NCBI RefSeq assembly: GCF_900113635.1
Contig: NZ_FOQA01000012.1
Span: 1-64,000, forward strand
Reading direction: 5' to 3'
Source of the DNA: Tindallia magadiensis
GTDB lineage: Bacteria > Bacillota > Clostridia > Peptostreptococcales > Tindalliaceae
DNA: 64,000 bases
Part shown: in pieces, positions 51,214 through 59,244 of the stretch
How the letters are laid out: each line of letters starts with the position of its first letter
How positions within the stretch are numbered: position 1 is the first letter of the stretch
Notes under the pieces: model-generated
The model's database searches: none
The model's input: only the letters and a program-made list of their open reading frames with translations
Told to the model about the DNA's origin: nothing
Translations under genes and position numbers: made by a program

Positions 51214-53889
51214 CTAATTAGCAACTTTTTCAATATTAACCGCCGATACTTTCAGACCGGGAATCTTACAATATGGATCTAAGACTTCGCCATTGGTCAG
51301 GACATTGGCACCATTGCCCCAATGGAAAGGCACAAACAGAACGCCTTCTTCCACTCGTTCCGTTACCATGGCTTTTACCGTAATACGACCTCTTGGAGAA
51401 GTGACCTCCACCTCATCACCGTCCTGAATACCTTTAGAAGCAGCCAAGCTGGGATGAATTTCCACATAATTATGGGGTGCGATCTGGTTAATCCCCTCGG
51501 ATTTATCGGTCATGGTTCTGGTATGGAAATGATAAAGGATTCGACCGGTGGTCAGCACCTGTCCGTAATCTTTAAGGCCTAGTTCAGGCGATGCTTTCCA
51601 TTCTACCGGCTTGAACAAACCGGCTCCCCGGGCAATGCTTCCCTGATGCAGAATCGGTGTTCCCGGATGCTCAGCCGTTGGACATGGCCAGGAAAGCCCT
51701 TCCCTTTCGATACGTTCATAAGAAATGCCTGCGTAAGAAGGTGTAACCTGACGAATTTCTTCAAAAATAGCTTCCGCACCGCTGTAATTGGCTTCTAAAC
51801 CGAAACCTTTCAGCAATTGTGATAAAATCCACCAGTCTGGCTTCGCTTCTCCTGGCGGGTTGACAGCCTTACGGACTCGCTGTACCCGTCGCTCTGTATT
51901 GGTAAAGGTTCCTTCTTTTTCTGCAAAAGCAGCGGCTGGAAGCACGACATCGGCTAAAGCGGCCGTTTCTGTCAGGAAGATATCCTGTACTACCAAGAAA
52001 GCTTTTTCCAGCCCTTTTTTAACATGCTGAGTGTCCGGGTCAGAAACCATCGGATTTTCACCAGTGATATAAAGCATTTTAACGGTATCTTCTGCAGCAG
52101 CAGGAATGGCTTCTGTTACAGTTAAGCCTTTATTCTCCGGAAGCTGAACGCCCCAAGCCTCTTGGAATTTTTTGCGGGTTTCTGCCGCATCTATTTTCTG
52201 ATAACCAGTCATGACAATGGGAAGTGCGCCCATATCACAGGCACCCTGTACATTGTTCTGACCTCTCAAAGGATTCACACCTGTTCCGGGCTTACCGATA
52301 TTGCCTGTTACCAGTGCCAGGTTAGAAAGGCTCATGACATTTTCTGTACCGTTGACATGCTGAGTGATTCCCATGGAATAGATAATGCTGGAAGCACCGG
52401 AAGAAGCATACATACGGGCCGCTTGTCTGATATCCTCTGCCGGAACCTGACAGATGTCAGCCGCCCATTCCGGGGTACATTCTTTCACAGCGGTTTTTAG
52501 AGATTCGAAATCTTCTGTTTGCTGATGAATAAAAGCTTTATTCTCTAAGCCTTCTTCAAGGATAACATGAATCATGGCATTGGAAAGGGCCACGCTGGAT
52601 CCGGGATAAATCTGCAGAAACAGATCAGCGTCTTCGGCTAGTTCAATAGCCCGTGGATCCGCAACGATGATTTTACTTCCTTGCTTTTGTGCCTGACGAA
52701 TATAAGCACCCATCACCGGATGAGCTTCCGTTGTATTGGAGCCGGTAATAAAGATTAGATTTGAATGACGAACATCAGCCATCGGGTTGGTCATCGCGCC
52801 ACTTCCTAGAGTGGTTGCCAGACCAGCGACGGTAGAGGCATGGCATAAACGGGCACAGTGATCAATATTATTGGTACCGATAGCGCCACGCATCAGTTTA
52901 TTCATTAGGTAATTTTCTTCATTGGTAATACGAGCGGAGGAAAAGCCGGCGATGGCTTCAGCACCATAACTCTGTTTGATTTCCTTTGCTTTATTGATAA
53001 TCACCGAAAAAGCTTCTTCCCACTGGACAGGTACTAAGGTACCGTTCTTACGAATAAGAGGCTGAGTCAGCCGATCCGGATGATGGATAAAATCATGGGC
53101 AAAGCGACCCTTTACGCAAAGCAATCCTTCATTGGCAGCTCCTTTGGCTGGTTGTACTTCCACTACCCGATTGTCCTTTACTACTAAATTCATCTGACAT
53201 CCTACACCGCAGTAAGCGCAAGTAGTTTTAACTTCCTTGGTTTCCCAATACCGATATTTTACAGGTCTTTTGGGCTCTAAGGCGCCAACTGGGCAATAAG
53301 ACACACAGTTACCGCAGGAAACACAGTTGGATTCTTCTAGTGGCACCTGGAAAGGTGGTGCAATATGGGTGTGAAATCCGCGATCAATAAAACTGAGGGT
53401 ATGATTGCATTGAAGCTGATTACAGACATGCACACAAAGGCCACAGTTAATGCATTTATTTTGGTCACTGACGTAAAAAGGATTACTGCTATCAAGGGGG
53501 TAATTTTTTACTTCTCCATCATAAGATGTTTTCTCCACATCGTACTGATAGCAAAGGTCCTGTAATTTGCATTTTCCGGATTTTTCACAGGTCATGCAGT
53601 CTAAAGGATGATTTGCCAGGATTAAATCCAAAATCTCTCGACGAGCTTCTACCACCGCCGGGCTTTCGGTTTCAATTTTCATTCCTTCAGAAACTGGTGT
53701 GGAACAGGCAGCAGCCAGCTTAGGACTATCATTTACCTGAACACTGCAAATACGGCATGCCCCTTCTGGTTTTATCCGCTCATCATGACAAAAGGTAGGA
53801 ACGATGGCTCCGGCTTCTTTTGCTGCCTGAAGCATAGTGCTTCCTTCTTTAACCTGGACAACCTGCCCATTAATCGTACATGTAATCAT
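51214..53889 (-). CDS. fdhA: Formate dehydrogenase alpha subunit, NuoG-like, Cys form
   Basis: 891 aa. N-terminal [2Fe-2S] domain (CHDERIKPEGACRIC), His-Cys3 cluster (HPLDCMTCEKSGKC), two [4Fe-4S] motifs (CINCGLCVHVC and CVSCGNCVSYC), then the Mo/W-bis-MGD catalytic domain starting TCAYCGVGCQMNLVV with its own Fe-S cluster. The active site reads RLCHASTVAGL: Cys replaces the selenocysteine of many clostridial enzymes, with the neighbouring His kept. C-terminal MGD domain (LTTGRILYHFHTRTM). It interconverts formate and CO2 using electrons from NAD(P)H or ferredoxin. No beta/gamma subunit or maturation gene nearby. RBS GAAAGGGTG. tupABC would supply tungstate. Confidence 0.93.
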   Translation of the reverse strand: MITCTINGQVVQVKEGSTMLQAAKEAGAIVPTFCHDERIKPEGACRICSVQVNDSPKLAAACSTPVSEGMKIETESPAVVEARREILDLILANHPLDCMTCEKSGKCKLQDLCYQYDVEKTSYDGEVKNYPLDSSNPFYVSDQNKCINCGLCVHVCNQLQCNHTLSFIDRGFHTHIAPPFQVPLEESNCVSCGNCVSYCPVGALEPKRPVKYRYWETKEVKTTCAYCGVGCQMNLVVKDNRVVEVQPAKGAANEGLLCVKGRFAHDFIHHPDRLTQPLIRKNGTLVPVQWEEAFSVIINKAKEIKQSYGAEAIAGFSSARITNEENYLMNKLMRGAIGTNNIDHCARLCHASTVAGLATTLGSGAMTNPMADVRHSNLIFITGSNTTEAHPVMGAYIRQAQKQGSKIIVADPRAIELAEDADLFLQIYPGSSVALSNAMIHVILEEGLENKAFIHQQTEDFESLKTAVKECTPEWAADICQVPAEDIRQAARMYASSGASSIIYSMGITQHVNGTENVMSLSNLALVTGNIGKPGTGVNPLRGQNNVQGACDMGALPIVMTGYQKIDAAETRKKFQEAWGVQLPENKGLTVTEAIPAAAEDTVKMLYITGENPMVSDPDTQHVKKGLEKAFLVVQDIFLTETAALADVVLPAAAFAEKEGTFTNTERRVQRVRKAVNPPGEAKPDWWILSQLLKGFGLEANYSGAEAIFEEIRQVTPSYAGISYERIEREGLSWPCPTAEHPGTPILHQGSIARGAGLFKPVEWKASPELGLKDYGQVLTTGRILYHFHTRTMTDKSEGINQIAPHNYVEIHPSLAASKGIQDGDEVEVTSPRGRITVKAMVTERVEEGVLFVPFHWGNGANVLTNGEVLDPYCKIPGLKVSAVNIEKVAN

Positions 53890-54224
53890 CTTTCGATCAC
53901 CCTTTCATAATTTATTCCCATGCGTGACATCCTTTCTTTGGTTTTGAGTGGTTATTTAGTGCTCGAATTGCTGTCTGAATTGTTAATTAATTCACATTTC
54001 AGTGTAGCATAGCCGCATAAAACAAACCAATAAAAATATCTAATAGAAGGATGGATTTTGTTGATAAGGACAAGGGGACGTTTCTCTTGTCTCGCAAAAA
54101 AGAAGCATTTGACTTTTAGTGATTAGGAAAATAAGGTAAGATAAATAAGAATCCTATTGATGGATAGAAAAATGGGTATCAATCCTTCCGTAGAAATAAA
54201 GAGAAGAGAAGAAAGGAAACGATT
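53890..54224. other. Divergent region between fdhA and the lar operon
   Basis: About 335 bp without a gene. It has a candidate fdhA promoter on the minus strand (TTGGTT 54025-54030, TACACT 54001-54006, 18 bp apart), a GAATT/AATTC inverted repeat near 53980, and the second REP-like copy at 54069-54095. A clear lar promoter was not found. Confidence 0.5.
54069..54095. repeat. REP-like palindromic repeat, copy 2
   Basis: Identical over 27 nt to 45333-45359. The left arm is shorter here (GACAAG against CTTGTC), and A-rich sequence follows. Confidence 0.75.
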
Positions 54225-55034
54225 ATGATTCGGGAAAATACAGATTTGAAAACCATTCAGAAACAGTTGGAAGAACTACCAAAAGAAACGGTTATCGGAG
54301 AGTTTGCCGGGAGGGATAGTGTGGCGGCTATTATGGAAGCCTTAAAATCACCGGAGATCAACCATGTATTACCAGTGGTAACCTTTGCTCCTACTGAATA
54401 TGGCAGCGAGAAAGAACTGGAGATCAACCATCAACGAATGGTGGCTCGGGTTCAGAAGCTTTATGGTGAAAAAAAGAAAATATATCCACTGATTTACGAT
54501 AGTTCTTTACCTCTGTGGCGTATCTTAAATGGCCGTAACCTTATGAGCTTGCAACAGGAATATGGGTTTTATACACCTTGTATCGGATGCCACACTTACT
54601 TTCATGTAGCAAGAGTTCCGCTGGCAAAAGCCTTAGGGAAAAAAATCATAGCGGGAGAACGGGAAAGTCATGGAGGAAAAATAAAAGTAAACCAGTTGAA
54701 AGTCTGTCTGGACAGTTATCAAAACATACTGGAAGCTTTAGGCGTGGAGCTGTTACTGCCGATCCGAAACATGGAAAAGGATGAGCTGATTGAAGACCTG
54801 ATTGGATGGCCCTGGGCAGCGGAAGAAGAACAGCCAGTATGCCTTTTTAGCGGCAATTATCGAAATCATGAAGGCAAGGCCATCTATGATCTGGAAAAGA
54901 TTCACCACTTTCTAAAAAACTATCTGGAACCTCTGGCCATTACCTTAGGAAAGCATTATGAACAACAGCCAGGCATAAAAGAAAAAGAACTGGAACGTAT
55001 CTATACAAACTGGGAGGTACAACGACAACGATGA
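54225..55034 (+). CDS. PP-loop ATPase-like protein of unknown function in the lar operon
   Basis: 269 aa. A PP-loop-like motif FAGRDSVAAI (27-36; SGGxDS variant), a YGFYTPCIGCHTYFH motif with C119 and C122, and GERESHGGKIKVNQ. The fold resembles ATP-pyrophosphatase enzymes that activate a substrate by adenylation and often move sulfur (LarE, ThiI, TtcA relatives), but it is not LarE itself. Overlaps the next gene by 4 bp (ATGA). First gene of the lar operon, so a role in the cofactor or in a related thiolation is inferred. Confidence 0.78.
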   Translation: MIRENTDLKTIQKQLEELPKETVIGEFAGRDSVAAIMEALKSPEINHVLPVVTFAPTEYGSEKELEINHQRMVARVQKLYGEKKKIYPLIYDSSLPLWRILNGRNLMSLQQEYGFYTPCIGCHTYFHVARVPLAKALGKKIIAGERESHGGKIKVNQLKVCLDSYQNILEALGVELLLPIRNMEKDELIEDLIGWPWAAEEEQPVCLFSGNYRNHEGKAIYDLEKIHHFLKNYLEPLAITLGKHYEQQPGIKEKELERIYTNWEVQRQR

Positions 55035-56308
55035 AAACCATACTGGTACTGCTGGACGGTTTATCGGATCGTCCTCAAAAAGAACTAAAGGGAAAAACCC
55101 CTTTACAGGCAGCTCATACACCGAACATGGATGCTTTAGCCGCTATTTCGGAAACCGGCACCATGATTCCTTGGAAACCGGGGATTCCTTTGGGCACAGA
55201 AGCCGCTCATTTCCATTTGATGGGCTACCCGATGGAAGATTTCCCGGGAAGAGGCATTATTAGTGCTTTGACGGTGGAAGAAGAACTGGAAACCGATGCC
55301 CTCTACCTAATGAAAACCTGGGCTTATTTGAAAAAGACGGAGGAAGGCTACCGGGTACTCCAACGAGATCTGACAGATTTAACCAAAGAAGAAGTGTCAG
55401 CCCTCAGTCAATGCCTGCCTCGGGAAATGGATGGTATTTCCATCGAATGGCAGCAACAGGAAGGGCCTCACAGCCTGTTAAAACTCAAGGGGAAAGACCT
55501 GGACCATCGGGTATCTGACAGCGATCCCTTTTATCCACAAGGATGGCTGCATCAGGTGATGGCCTTTGAAACAGAGGATGAAAAAGCAGTTAACACCGCC
55601 GATTTTCTAAACCGTTATATCCTAGAAGTAATGGAAAGGCTGAAAAACCACCCAGTGAATAAAAAAAGAATCGCCGAAGGAAAAGAACCAGCCAACGGCA
55701 TTCTCACCAAATGGGCTGGGAAAAAAACAGTGTTGGAGCCTTTTCAGCAGCGTTATGGCATGAAAGGTGTCATGCTGGCAGGCACCAAGCTTTTAAAAGG
55801 AGTAGCAAGGCTGACCGGCATGGACTATGTCCGGTATGAAAGTTTTCAGCAAGGGATTCAGTGGGCTTTAGAAGACCATACCTATGATTATATTCATTTG
55901 CACAATAAAAAACCGGATGACGCGTCTCATACCATGGGAGCCGTAGCGAAAAAGAAGATCATAGAAACCATTGATCAAGAGCTGGGAACCTTAATTCAAG
56001 AAACAAAGGAAAAGATAGAAAAGGGAGAACTCCTTCTAATTATTACCAGCGATCACACCACCGCCAGTGATGGGAAAATGATTCATACCGGCGATGCCGT
56101 ACCGATTCTCTTTTGTGGTAAAACCCTTCGACCGGATGGGGTGAAAAAGTTTGACGAAAAAAGCGTCAGTCAGGGAAGTCTTCGAATGAGTGGTGCAGAC
56201 CTGATTCCTCTTATAATGAATTATACAGAAAGAAGCCTTTTCTACAGCTATCGGATGGGAGGAAAAGCCCTGCGTTACGTGCCCACTCATATCCCTCGGT
56301 TAAAATAA
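55031..56308 (+). CDS. ApgM-like alkaline-phosphatase-superfamily phosphomutase
   Basis: 425 aa, close to the archaeal-type cofactor-independent phosphoglycerate mutase (ApgM) family. Metal-binding start LLDGLSDRP, HTPNMDALA, GTEAAHFHLMGYP with FPGRG, and C-terminal DYIHLHNKKPDDASHTM and TSDHTTAS, which carry Asp/His metal ligands. Glycolytic mutase activity is possible, but the location between a PP-loop gene and larE suggests a different phosphoryl substrate. Coupled to the upstream gene by overlap; 85 bp before larE. Confidence 0.85.
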   Translation: MKTILVLLDGLSDRPQKELKGKTPLQAAHTPNMDALAAISETGTMIPWKPGIPLGTEAAHFHLMGYPMEDFPGRGIISALTVEEELETDALYLMKTWAYLKKTEEGYRVLQRDLTDLTKEEVSALSQCLPREMDGISIEWQQQEGPHSLLKLKGKDLDHRVSDSDPFYPQGWLHQVMAFETEDEKAVNTADFLNRYILEVMERLKNHPVNKKRIAEGKEPANGILTKWAGKKTVLEPFQQRYGMKGVMLAGTKLLKGVARLTGMDYVRYESFQQGIQWALEDHTYDYIHLHNKKPDDASHTMGAVAKKKIIETIDQELGTLIQETKEKIEKGELLLIITSDHTTASDGKMIHTGDAVPILFCGKTLRPDGVKKFDEKSVSQGSLRMSGADLIPLIMNYTERSLFYSYRMGGKALRYVPTHIPRLK

Positions 56309-56393
56309 GGAAGCTAACGCACAGTACGGAAACAGATCATACAACGGAAACCATAGCATCAGATGACAAGAGTATCAGAAGGTGGTAATAAAG

Positions 56394-57215
56394 ATGACAA
56401 ACAACCTTTCTCAGGAAACCGAAAAAAAATACCAGGCATTAGTCCTTCGATTAAAAAACATGAAATCCGTTGCAGTAGCTTTTTCTGGTGGGGTAGACAG
56501 CTCCTTTTTGCTCCATGCGGCTAAAGAAGCTTTGAAAGATCAAGTAATGGCCATCACCGTTGTTGCTTCTCTGGTACCGGAGCATGAGCAGCAGCGGGCC
56601 ATACACATGGCAAAAGAAACCGGTGTGCATCATATCTTGATGCCGGGGAAAGAAGAAGCAGAACCGAAAATTGCGGAAAATTCCGTGGAAAGATGCTATT
56701 ACTGTAAAAAACATCTTTTTACCATGATGGAACAAAGAGCCATGGAAGAAGGTTATGCCGTATTGGTGGACGGTACCAATAGGGATGACGCCAAGGATTA
56801 CCGACCGGGGAGAAAAGCACTGAAAGAACTGGGAATTAGAAGCCCCTTGGAAGAAGTTGGTCTTACAAAAGAAGAAATAAGGCAACTTTCCAAAGCAGCA
56901 GGATTATCCAGTTGGAATTTACCGGCCATGGCCTGCCTGGCTTCCCGCATTCCTTATGGAACCCGGATAACAAAAGAAAAACTAAAGCGTATTGAAACCT
57001 GTGAAGCCCTCCTATTAAAGCTGGGATACCGGGAATTACGGGTAAGAGATCATGATCAGGTGGCACGAATTGAGCTGAATCCAGCTGAAATGACCAATTT
57101 TTTACAGTCTGGGCATCAGGAAGAAATCATCCGCTCTTTCAAAGCCGCCGGTTTTAAGTATGTCGCCCTGGATCTGGAAGGTTATCGGATGGGAAGTCTG
57201 AATGAAGGAAAGTAG
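56394..57215 (+). CDS. larE: LarE, ATP-dependent sulfur transferase of nickel-pincer cofactor synthesis
   Basis: 273 aa. PP-loop FSGGVDSSFL (30-39); DGTNRDDAKDYRPGRKAL and MACLASRIPYG match the LarE family. C181 corresponds to the sacrificial cysteine of the Lactiplantibacillus enzyme, and C101/C104 (CYYC) are extra cysteines seen in LarE proteins that bind an Fe-S cluster. LarE adenylates P2CMN and converts two carboxylates to thiocarboxylates. ATG at 56394 follows AAGGTGG; the frame from 56382 is an alternative. Confidence 0.94.
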   Translation: MTNNLSQETEKKYQALVLRLKNMKSVAVAFSGGVDSSFLLHAAKEALKDQVMAITVVASLVPEHEQQRAIHMAKETGVHHILMPGKEEAEPKIAENSVERCYYCKKHLFTMMEQRAMEEGYAVLVDGTNRDDAKDYRPGRKALKELGIRSPLEEVGLTKEEIRQLSKAAGLSSWNLPAMACLASRIPYGTRITKEKLKRIETCEALLLKLGYRELRVRDHDQVARIELNPAEMTNFLQSGHQEEIIRSFKAAGFKYVALDLEGYRMGSLNEGK

Positions 57216-57230
57216 AAAGGATTATGCCGA

Positions 57231-57989
57231 ATGAAAGAAAAAGAATTGACCCAATTGCTGGAACAGTATAAATCCGATAAACTACCTGTAGAGCAAGTGG
57301 TAAAGGAACTGAAAAAAGCCCCTTTTGCCAACCTGGACTATGCCCGGATTGACCATCATCGTGGCCTTCGGAATGGTGCCAGTGAAGTGATTTACTGCCA
57401 AGGAAAAACCTTGGAACAAATTCAGGGGATTGTCGCCCATATGCTTGAAAAAGGGGGAGTAAACATTCTAGGAACCCTGGCAACAGCAGAAATGGCGGAG
57501 GCGGTTCGTCAAGTGACCTCAGAGGTGGTCTATTATCAAGATGCCCGCCTGTTTGTGGCAAACCCTAAGCATGGACCAAAAACCAGCAACAAGATTCTGG
57601 TGGTTACGGGAGGAACGGCAGATATACCGGTAGCTGAAGAAGCGGCGATCACGGCCGAAACCCTGGGGAATCAGGTCGAACGGCTCTATGATGTAGGAGT
57701 CGCCGGACTTCATCGACTTACTTCTCAACTGGATATCCTGTTGGAAGCCAACGTAGTGATCGCCGTTGCTGGGATGGAAGGCGCTCTTGCCAGTGTGGTG
57801 GGAGGGCTGGTGGATAAACCGGTGATTGCTGTTCCTACCAGTGTTGGTTACGGTGCCAGTTTTGGTGGAGTTTCTGCCTTGTTAACCATGTTGAACTCCT
57901 GTGCTTCCGGAGTAAGCGTGGTAAACATTGATAATGGCTTTGGCGCTGCTTATCTGGCCAGCATGATTAACCATATGAGCGAGAAATAA
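57231..57989 (+). CDS. larB: LarB, NaAD carboxylase/hydrolase
   Basis: 252 aa. C-terminal PurE-like (AIRC) domain with VVTGGTADIPVAEEAAITA, VAGMEGALASVVGGLV and VPTSVGYGASFGG; N-terminal extension with DYARIDHHRGLRNG as in LarB. It carboxylates C5 of the nicotinic acid ring of NaAD and cleaves the phosphoanhydride to give P2CMN. Between larE and larC, 26 bp before larC. Confidence 0.95.
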   Translation: MKEKELTQLLEQYKSDKLPVEQVVKELKKAPFANLDYARIDHHRGLRNGASEVIYCQGKTLEQIQGIVAHMLEKGGVNILGTLATAEMAEAVRQVTSEVVYYQDARLFVANPKHGPKTSNKILVVTGGTADIPVAEEAAITAETLGNQVERLYDVGVAGLHRLTSQLDILLEANVVIAVAGMEGALASVVGGLVDKPVIAVPTSVGYGASFGGVSALLTMLNSCASGVSVVNIDNGFGAAYLASMINHMSEK

Positions 57990-58015
57990 AAAAGACGAAA
58001 CAAAGGAGGATCAAG

Positions 58016-58810
58016 ATGAACCTTTTATATATGGACTGCTTTGCCGGCATCAGCGGCGATATGACACTGGGCGCTTTTTTAGACTTAGGCGTTAGCGAAA
58101 AAGTTCTCCGGGATGGATTGGCCCAGCTAAAAGGGGTGGAAGCTTATCAGCTGAAGATTGAAAAAACCATAAAAAACGGTATTACAGGAACAAAAGTGGA
58201 TATTATCTTAAACAAAGAAAGGGACCACGCTCACGACCATGCTCACGATCATGACCACACTCACACCCACACCCATGATGTCAATCTGGAAACCGTGGAG
58301 AAAATCATTGAAGACAGCGGACTGGCGGATGAGGTGAAAGCATTAAGTAAAAAAATATTCCGTTATGTGGCAGAAGCCGAGGCAAAGGTTCATGGAAAAC
58401 CCTTGGAAGCAGTCCACTTTCATGAGGTAGGAGCCGTGGATTCCATTTTGGATATTGTTGGAACGGCCATTTGCCTTTCGGCTCTAAAGGTAGATAAAAT
58501 CATTGCATCACCTCTACACACGGGAACAGGTTTTGTTCACTGTCAACATGGGAAAATACCCGTACCGGTGCCAGCCACCATGGAAATCTTAAAAGAAAAC
58601 CAGATTCCCTTCTATAGCACCGGAATTCCAAAAGAATTAGTAACCCCTACCGGCGCTGCTATTGTAGCTGGTCTGGCGGATGCCTTTGGGCCCATGCCGG
58701 AAATGGAAGCCCAGGCCATTGGATATGGAGCCGGAACGAGAGAACTGGAAATTCCTAACCTTCTTCGGATGGTAGTTGGTGAAAAAAAAAAGACCTGGAA
58801 GAAGTGCTGA
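58016..58810 (+). CDS. larC: LarC N-terminal part (larC1), nickel insertion protein, ends at a frameshift
   Basis: 264 aa in this frame. Starts MNLLYMDCFAGISGDMTLGA, typical of LarC (DUF111). A His-rich stretch (residues about 63-83, mostly HDH/HTH repeats) fits nickel binding; VHFHEVGAVDSILDIVGTA and TPTGAAIVAGL follow. The frame ends TGA at 58808-58810 after GEKKKTWKKC. A run of ten A at 58782-58791 allows a -1 shift into the larC2 frame, giving GEKKKDLEEVLILEANMDD and a full LarC of about 409 aa. LarC inserts nickel into the thiolated ligand using CTP. RBS CAAAGGAGGATC. Confidence 0.93.
   Translation: MNLLYMDCFAGISGDMTLGAFLDLGVSEKVLRDGLAQLKGVEAYQLKIEKTIKNGITGTKVDIILNKERDHAHDHAHDHDHTHTHTHDVNLETVEKIIEDSGLADEVKALSKKIFRYVAEAEAKVHGKPLEAVHFHEVGAVDSILDIVGTAICLSALKVDKIIASPLHTGTGFVHCQHGKIPVPVPATMEILKENQIPFYSTGIPKELVTPTGAAIVAGLADAFGPMPEMEAQAIGYGAGTRELEIPNLLRMVVGEKKKTWKKC
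58782..58791 (+). promoter_or_regulatory. Slippery A10 run joining larC1 and larC2
   Basis: Ten A after GGTG, read as GAA AAA AAA AAG in the larC1 frame. The larC2 frame is -1 relative to larC1, and the protein sequence continues smoothly after the shift. larC in Lactiplantibacillus is also split and joined by programmed frameshifting, so this is probably real rather than a sequencing error; transcriptional slippage on the A-run is an alternative. Confidence 0.8.
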
Positions 58811-59244
58811 TCCTGGAAGCCAACATGGATGATACCACTGGCGAAATGCTGGGATATACCATGGAAACACTTTTACAGGCCGGTGCCTTAGACGTAAGCT
58901 TCACACCGATCTACATGAAAAAAAACCGACCAGCCATTAAATTGGAAGTGATCAGTGAAGAAGACAAGGCTGACCAACTGCAGAAACTGATATTAACCGA
59001 GACATCCACGATTGGCCTTCGCCTCCGAAAAGCCCAGCGGCTGGTTATGAAGCGAAAAAACCTTCCCGTAGAAACAGAATTCGGCATTATTTCAGTAAAA
59101 GAAGCCAGATGGGAACAGATTGTAAAATATGCACCAGAATACGAAGATTGTCGAAAAGCCGCCCGGGAACATGGCGTTTCCCTGGCAGAGGTATATCGAA
59201 AAGCAGAAGAAGCTTGTTATCAGACAGAGGAGGGAAAGAAATGA
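58804..59244 (+). CDS. larC: LarC C-terminal part (larC2)
   Basis: 146 aa from a GTG at 58804, though real translation probably enters from larC1 by frameshift. LEANMDDTTGEMLGYTMETL and RKAQRLVMKRKNLPVETEFG match the C-terminal, CTP-binding half of LarC. There is no good RBS of its own. The stop overlaps the start of the asparaginase-family gene by 4 bp. Confidence 0.92.
   Translation: MLILEANMDDTTGEMLGYTMETLLQAGALDVSFTPIYMKKNRPAIKLEVISEEDKADQLQKLILTETSTIGLRLRKAQRLVMKRKNLPVETEFGIISVKEARWEQIVKYAPEYEDCRKAAREHGVSLAEVYRKAEEACYQTEEGKK

Noticed and set aside
56451-56885. 144-aa minus-strand frame
   Set aside because: Antisense to larE; Phe/His-rich shadow without an RBS.
58225-58280. Tandem CAC/GAC-rich repeat as a genomic repeat
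   Set aside because: It is coding and produces the His-rich nickel-binding loop of LarC.
58016-59244. larC as a pseudogene
   Set aside because: The break is exactly at an A10 slip site, both halves are intact, and split larC genes joined by frameshifting are known.
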